From Rhizobiales bacterium 62-47 (GTDB taxonomy: Bacteria > Pseudomonadota > Alphaproteobacteria > Rhizobiales > Xanthobacteraceae), in assembly GCA_001899255.1 (NCBI GenBank), contig MKVX01000005.1:62001-126000 (forward strand): 64,000 nucleotides of DNA, in the 5' to 3' direction. Positions 61,783-64,000 of this stretch are shown one piece after another. The position numbers and the translations under genes are program-made. Positions within the stretch are counted from its first letter, which is position 1; the number at the start of each line of letters is the position of its first letter. The notes below the pieces were generated by a model, which saw only the letters and a list, made by a program, of their open reading frames with translations, ran no database searches and was not told the DNA's origin.

Positions 61783-63636
61783 GTGGACTTGAAGTTCTCC
61801 AACGCCGAGCCGTTCCCCGAGGAACGCGACGCGGTTGATCGGCTGCTTGGGGCCGCCGAGGGTGGCTGGCACGGTGGCGAGCGCGACGAGAAGGATCTCC
61901 GGCGTGCGCACACCGGCCACGCGGCACGGTCTCGGCGGCACCTCGTCCTCGAGGCGCTGCACGCGGTGAACGACCGCGTCGGCTGGATCAGTCCCGGCGC
62001 GCTGAACTACATCGGAAAGCGCCTCAGCGTAGCGGCAGCCGATGTCTATAGCGTCGCGACGTTCTATGCGTTGTTCTCGACCAACATGCGGCCGAAGCGC
62101 ATCGTCCATGTCTGCACCGACATCGCCTGCATGGCGCGCGGATCTAAGGAGGTCTGCGCCGATCTCGAGAAGCGGCTGGGCCCGGCCGGTGCCATGAGCG
62201 GCTGGAAGCACAGTCCCTGCCTCGGCGTGTGCGAACGCGCGCCGGCCGCATTGGCGGTGGAAGCCGGCGACCCGCCCCACGAGCACCTGATCGGACCGGT
62301 CACCGTCGATGAGGTCGTCCTCGCGCTCAATGACGGTCCCGAGGCACTGGCAGCCGAGGCGCCGCCAATCATGGCGGTGCCGCAGGCCGGCCAGGAGGGC
62401 CTGATGTTGCTCAAGCGCGTCGGCCGGGTCGATCCGGAGAGCATCGACGACTACATCGCGGCAGACGGCTACGCCGGACTGCGGCGGGCATTCGAAATGG
62501 AGCCCGGACAGGTCATCAGCGAGGTCAAGGACTCCCGGCTGATGGGCCGCGGCGGCGCCGCGTTCCCTACCGGCATCAAGTGGGAGAGTACCGCCAAGCA
62601 GCCGGCGACGCCGCGCTACCTCGTCTGCAACGCCGACGAGAGCGAGCCCGGCACGTTCAAGGATCGCGCCATTCTCGAAGGCGACCCGTTCGCGCTGATC
62701 GAGTCGATGACCATCGCCGGTTACGCCATTGGCGCCGAGCGCGGCTACATCTACCTGCGCGGCGAATATCCCCGCGCCTACCGCATGCTGCGCAACGCCA
62801 TCGAGAAAGCGCGCGAACGCGGCTTCCTGGGTGAGAACATCCAGGGCAGCGGCTGCAGCTTCGAACTGGAGATCCGGCGCGGTGCCGGGGCCTACATCTG
62901 CGGCGAGGAGACCGCGATCTTCAACTCGATCGAGGGCTATCGCGGCGAACCGCGCTCGAAACCGCCCTTCCCGTTCGAGTTCGGATTGTTCGGCAAGCCG
63001 ACCGTGGTGAATAACGTCGAGACTCTGTGCAACGTGCCGCTGATCGTGCAGATGGGCGGCGCCGAGTACGCCAAGATCGGGGCCGAGGGCTCCACCGGGC
63101 CGAAGCTGTTCTGCGTGTCGGGCAACCTCGCGCGCCCCGGCGTCTATGAAGTGCCGTTCGGCGTCACCTTGGGCGACGTGCTCGAATTGGCCGGCGGAGT
63201 TACGCCCGGCCGCACCCTGCAAGCGGTGTTGCTCGGCGGCGCGGCAGGCGGCTTCGTGCGCGCTGACGAACTCGACATCCCGCTCACTTTCGAGGGTGTC
63301 CGCGCCAACAACTCCACTCTGGGCTCCGGCGTGGTGCTGGCGTTCGACGACACCGTCGACCTGACCGGCGTTCTGCTGCGCATCGCCCGCTTCTTCCGCG
63401 ACGAATCCTGCGGCCAGTGCGTGCCTTGCCGAGTGGGCACGGTGCGCCAGGAAGAGGCGCTGCTGCGCATCGCGCACAACCGCCGCGACGCCGCGGCCAA
63501 GGGACGCGACGTCGGCCTGCTGCGCGATGTCGGCCGGGCAATGAAAGATGCCTCGATCTGTGGTCTCGGCCAGGCTGCCTGGAATGCCATCGAGTCGGCG
63601 ATCGACCGACTCGGTGTCCTGGAGGAAACCAAATGA
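61783..63636 (+). CDS. fused NuoE-NuoF-type diaphorase subunit of NAD-dependent formate dehydrogenase
   Basis: This 617-aa protein carries electrons from the iron-sulfur chain to NAD. It starts at a GTG at 61783, after GGAAGGAAGAG. Residues about 40-180 form a NuoE/FdsG thioredoxin-like domain with [2Fe-2S] ligands in VCTDIACMARGS and SPCLGVCERAP. After a short linker the NuoF/FdsB part has the FMN site MGRGGAAFPTGIKW, the NADH-site segment CNADESEPGTFKDR, GAGAYICGEETAIFNSIEG, and the [4Fe-4S] ligands ESCGQCVPCRVGT plus a distal Cys (DASICGLGQ). In most fds operons these are two genes. It overlaps the next gene by four bases. Confidence 0.93.
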   Translation: MDLKFSNAEPFPEERDAVDRLLGAAEGGWHGGERDEKDLRRAHTGHAARSRRHLVLEALHAVNDRVGWISPGALNYIGKRLSVAAADVYSVATFYALFSTNMRPKRIVHVCTDIACMARGSKEVCADLEKRLGPAGAMSGWKHSPCLGVCERAPAALAVEAGDPPHEHLIGPVTVDEVVLALNDGPEALAAEAPPIMAVPQAGQEGLMLLKRVGRVDPESIDDYIAADGYAGLRRAFEMEPGQVISEVKDSRLMGRGGAAFPTGIKWESTAKQPATPRYLVCNADESEPGTFKDRAILEGDPFALIESMTIAGYAIGAERGYIYLRGEYPRAYRMLRNAIEKARERGFLGENIQGSGCSFELEIRRGAGAYICGEETAIFNSIEGYRGEPRSKPPFPFEFGLFGKPTVVNNVETLCNVPLIVQMGGAEYAKIGAEGSTGPKLFCVSGNLARPGVYEVPFGVTLGDVLELAGGVTPGRTLQAVLLGGAAGGFVRADELDIPLTFEGVRANNSTLGSGVVLAFDDTVDLTGVLLRIARFFRDESCGQCVPCRVGTVRQEEALLRIAHNRRDAAAKGRDVGLLRDVGRAMKDASICGLGQAAWNAIESAIDRLGVLEETK

Positions 63637-64000
63637 ACGCACACGATCCCGGTGCTGCCGGCAGGATGAACAAATCCGTTCCGCTGGTCACGATCACCAT
63701 CGACGGCGAGGAGGTCAGCGTTCCGGACGGCAGCACCATCCTGACGGCCTGCAATGCAGCGGGGAAGGACACGCCGACGCTGTGCTACGGCGATACGCTT
63801 ACGCCCAAGAATGCCTGCCGCGTCTGCATGGTCGAGTTGAAAGGCTCGCGCGTCCTCGTGCCCTCCTGCTCCCGCAAGGTCCAGCCCGGCATGGAGGTCT
63901 TGACCGACAGCGAGCGGGTGCGGCACAGCCGGCGACTCGTTCTCGAGCTGCTCGGTTCATCGGTCGACTTGTCCACCACGCCGCGGATCGACGAGTGGAT
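63633..64000 (+). CDS. [2Fe-2S]/Fe-S electron-transfer subunit of formate dehydrogenase (FdsA N-terminal/HoxU-like), 3' end outside the window
   Basis: The ATG at 63633 overlaps the stop of the diaphorase gene by four bases. The 122 visible residues contain the plant-type [2Fe-2S] domain: TITIDGEEVSVPDGSTILTACNAAG, then TLCYGDTLTPKNACRVCMVEL and VPSCSRKVQPGMEV, giving four Cys ligands. They continue into the His-Cys3 region typical of NuoG, HoxU and the amino half of FdsA. I infer that the missing [4Fe-4S] domain of the catalytic subunit may lie at the far end of this protein, but the window ends first. Confidence 0.88.
   Translation, partial: MNAHDPGAAGRMNKSVPLVTITIDGEEVSVPDGSTILTACNAAGKDTPTLCYGDTLTPKNACRVCMVELKGSRVLVPSCSRKVQPGMEVLTDSERVRHSRRLVLELLGSSVDLSTTPRIDEW

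Noticed and set aside
59688-63642. Two very long minus-strand open frames opposite the formate dehydrogenase genes.
   Set aside because: They are low-complexity antisense translations (rich in Arg, Gln, His, Val). The plus strand carries intact cofactor-binding motifs.
1-64000. CRISPR arrays, tRNA or rRNA genes, transposases, insertion sequences, attachment sites.
   Set aside because: I saw no regularly spaced repeats, no tRNA cloverleaf, no transposase-like protein and no target-site duplications.

Overview
The window is GC-rich (roughly 60-65 % by eye) and its gene content suggests a Bradyrhizobium/Rhodopseudomonas/Afipia-type alphaproteobacterium (Nitrobacteraceae): many Liv-type ABC importers, class III CoA-transferases, Crp/Fnr regulators, small secreted proteins typical of the group, and meta-cleavage enzymes. 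The taxonomic call is inference from gene content. No rRNA, tRNA, CRISPR array, transposase or insertion sequence was seen.

Layout. (1) 1-7.8 kb, housekeeping and envelope: an RND efflux pump (truncated at the window edge) with its lipoprotein adaptor, two secreted proteins built from the same four-cysteine repeat, a small membrane protein, a HAMP-adenylate cyclase and an HU-like protein that share a bidirectional terminator. (2) 8.0-17.8 kb, one long minus-strand catabolic run: two enoyl-CoA hydratase-like proteins, two CaiB/BaiF CoA-transferases, a cysteine-dioxygenase-family enzyme, hydantoinase/oxoprolinase subunits A and B, a VOC protein and a Crp-like regulator. (3) 18.1-25.5 kb: quinone oxidoreductase, LLM flavoenzyme, RidA protein and a Liv importer with a fused LivM-LivG subunit. 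(4) 25.8-40.0 kb: cyclase/formamidase-like hydrolase, aldehyde dehydrogenase, amidohydrolase, RidA, a second Liv importer with the same fusion, a homoprotocatechuate-2,3-dioxygenase-like enzyme, another RidA, and a two-component flavin monooxygenase whose oxygenase and reductase genes are separated by one Crp-like regulator and followed by another. (5) 40.1-51.3 kb: esterase, amidohydrolase, a third Liv importer (unfused), acetamidase/formamidase, a DUF1989 protein, a LigAB-type extradiol dioxygenase and a divergent GntR regulator. (6) 51.4-55.5 kb: thioesterase plus indolepyruvate:ferredoxin oxidoreductase IorAB. (7) 56.3-59.5 kb, plus strand: MFS importer, PF06684 protein and a close relative of enamidase. 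(8) 59.8-64.0 kb, plus strand: an NAD-linked formate dehydrogenase operon.

The most striking locus is (8). The catalytic formate dehydrogenase subunit reads through an in-frame TGA at the position of the catalytic residue, and a short stem-loop with a GGUCU loop lies 12 bases downstream. This is the arrangement of a bacterial selenocysteine codon and SECIS element. The subunit also lacks its N-terminal [4Fe-4S] domain, and the iron-sulfur part of a FdsA-type protein is encoded two genes later, after a NuoE-NuoF fusion. A sigma-54-like site precedes the operon.

Taken together, regions 2-7 look like uptake plus peripheral catabolism of aromatic and nitrogen-containing organic acids: Liv-type import, hydrolysis of amide or imide bonds, flavin hydroxylation, ring cleavage, semialdehyde oxidation, Rid-type deamination and CoA-thioester chemistry. 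Formate released by such routes could feed the formate dehydrogenase. The substrates cannot be fixed from sequence alone.
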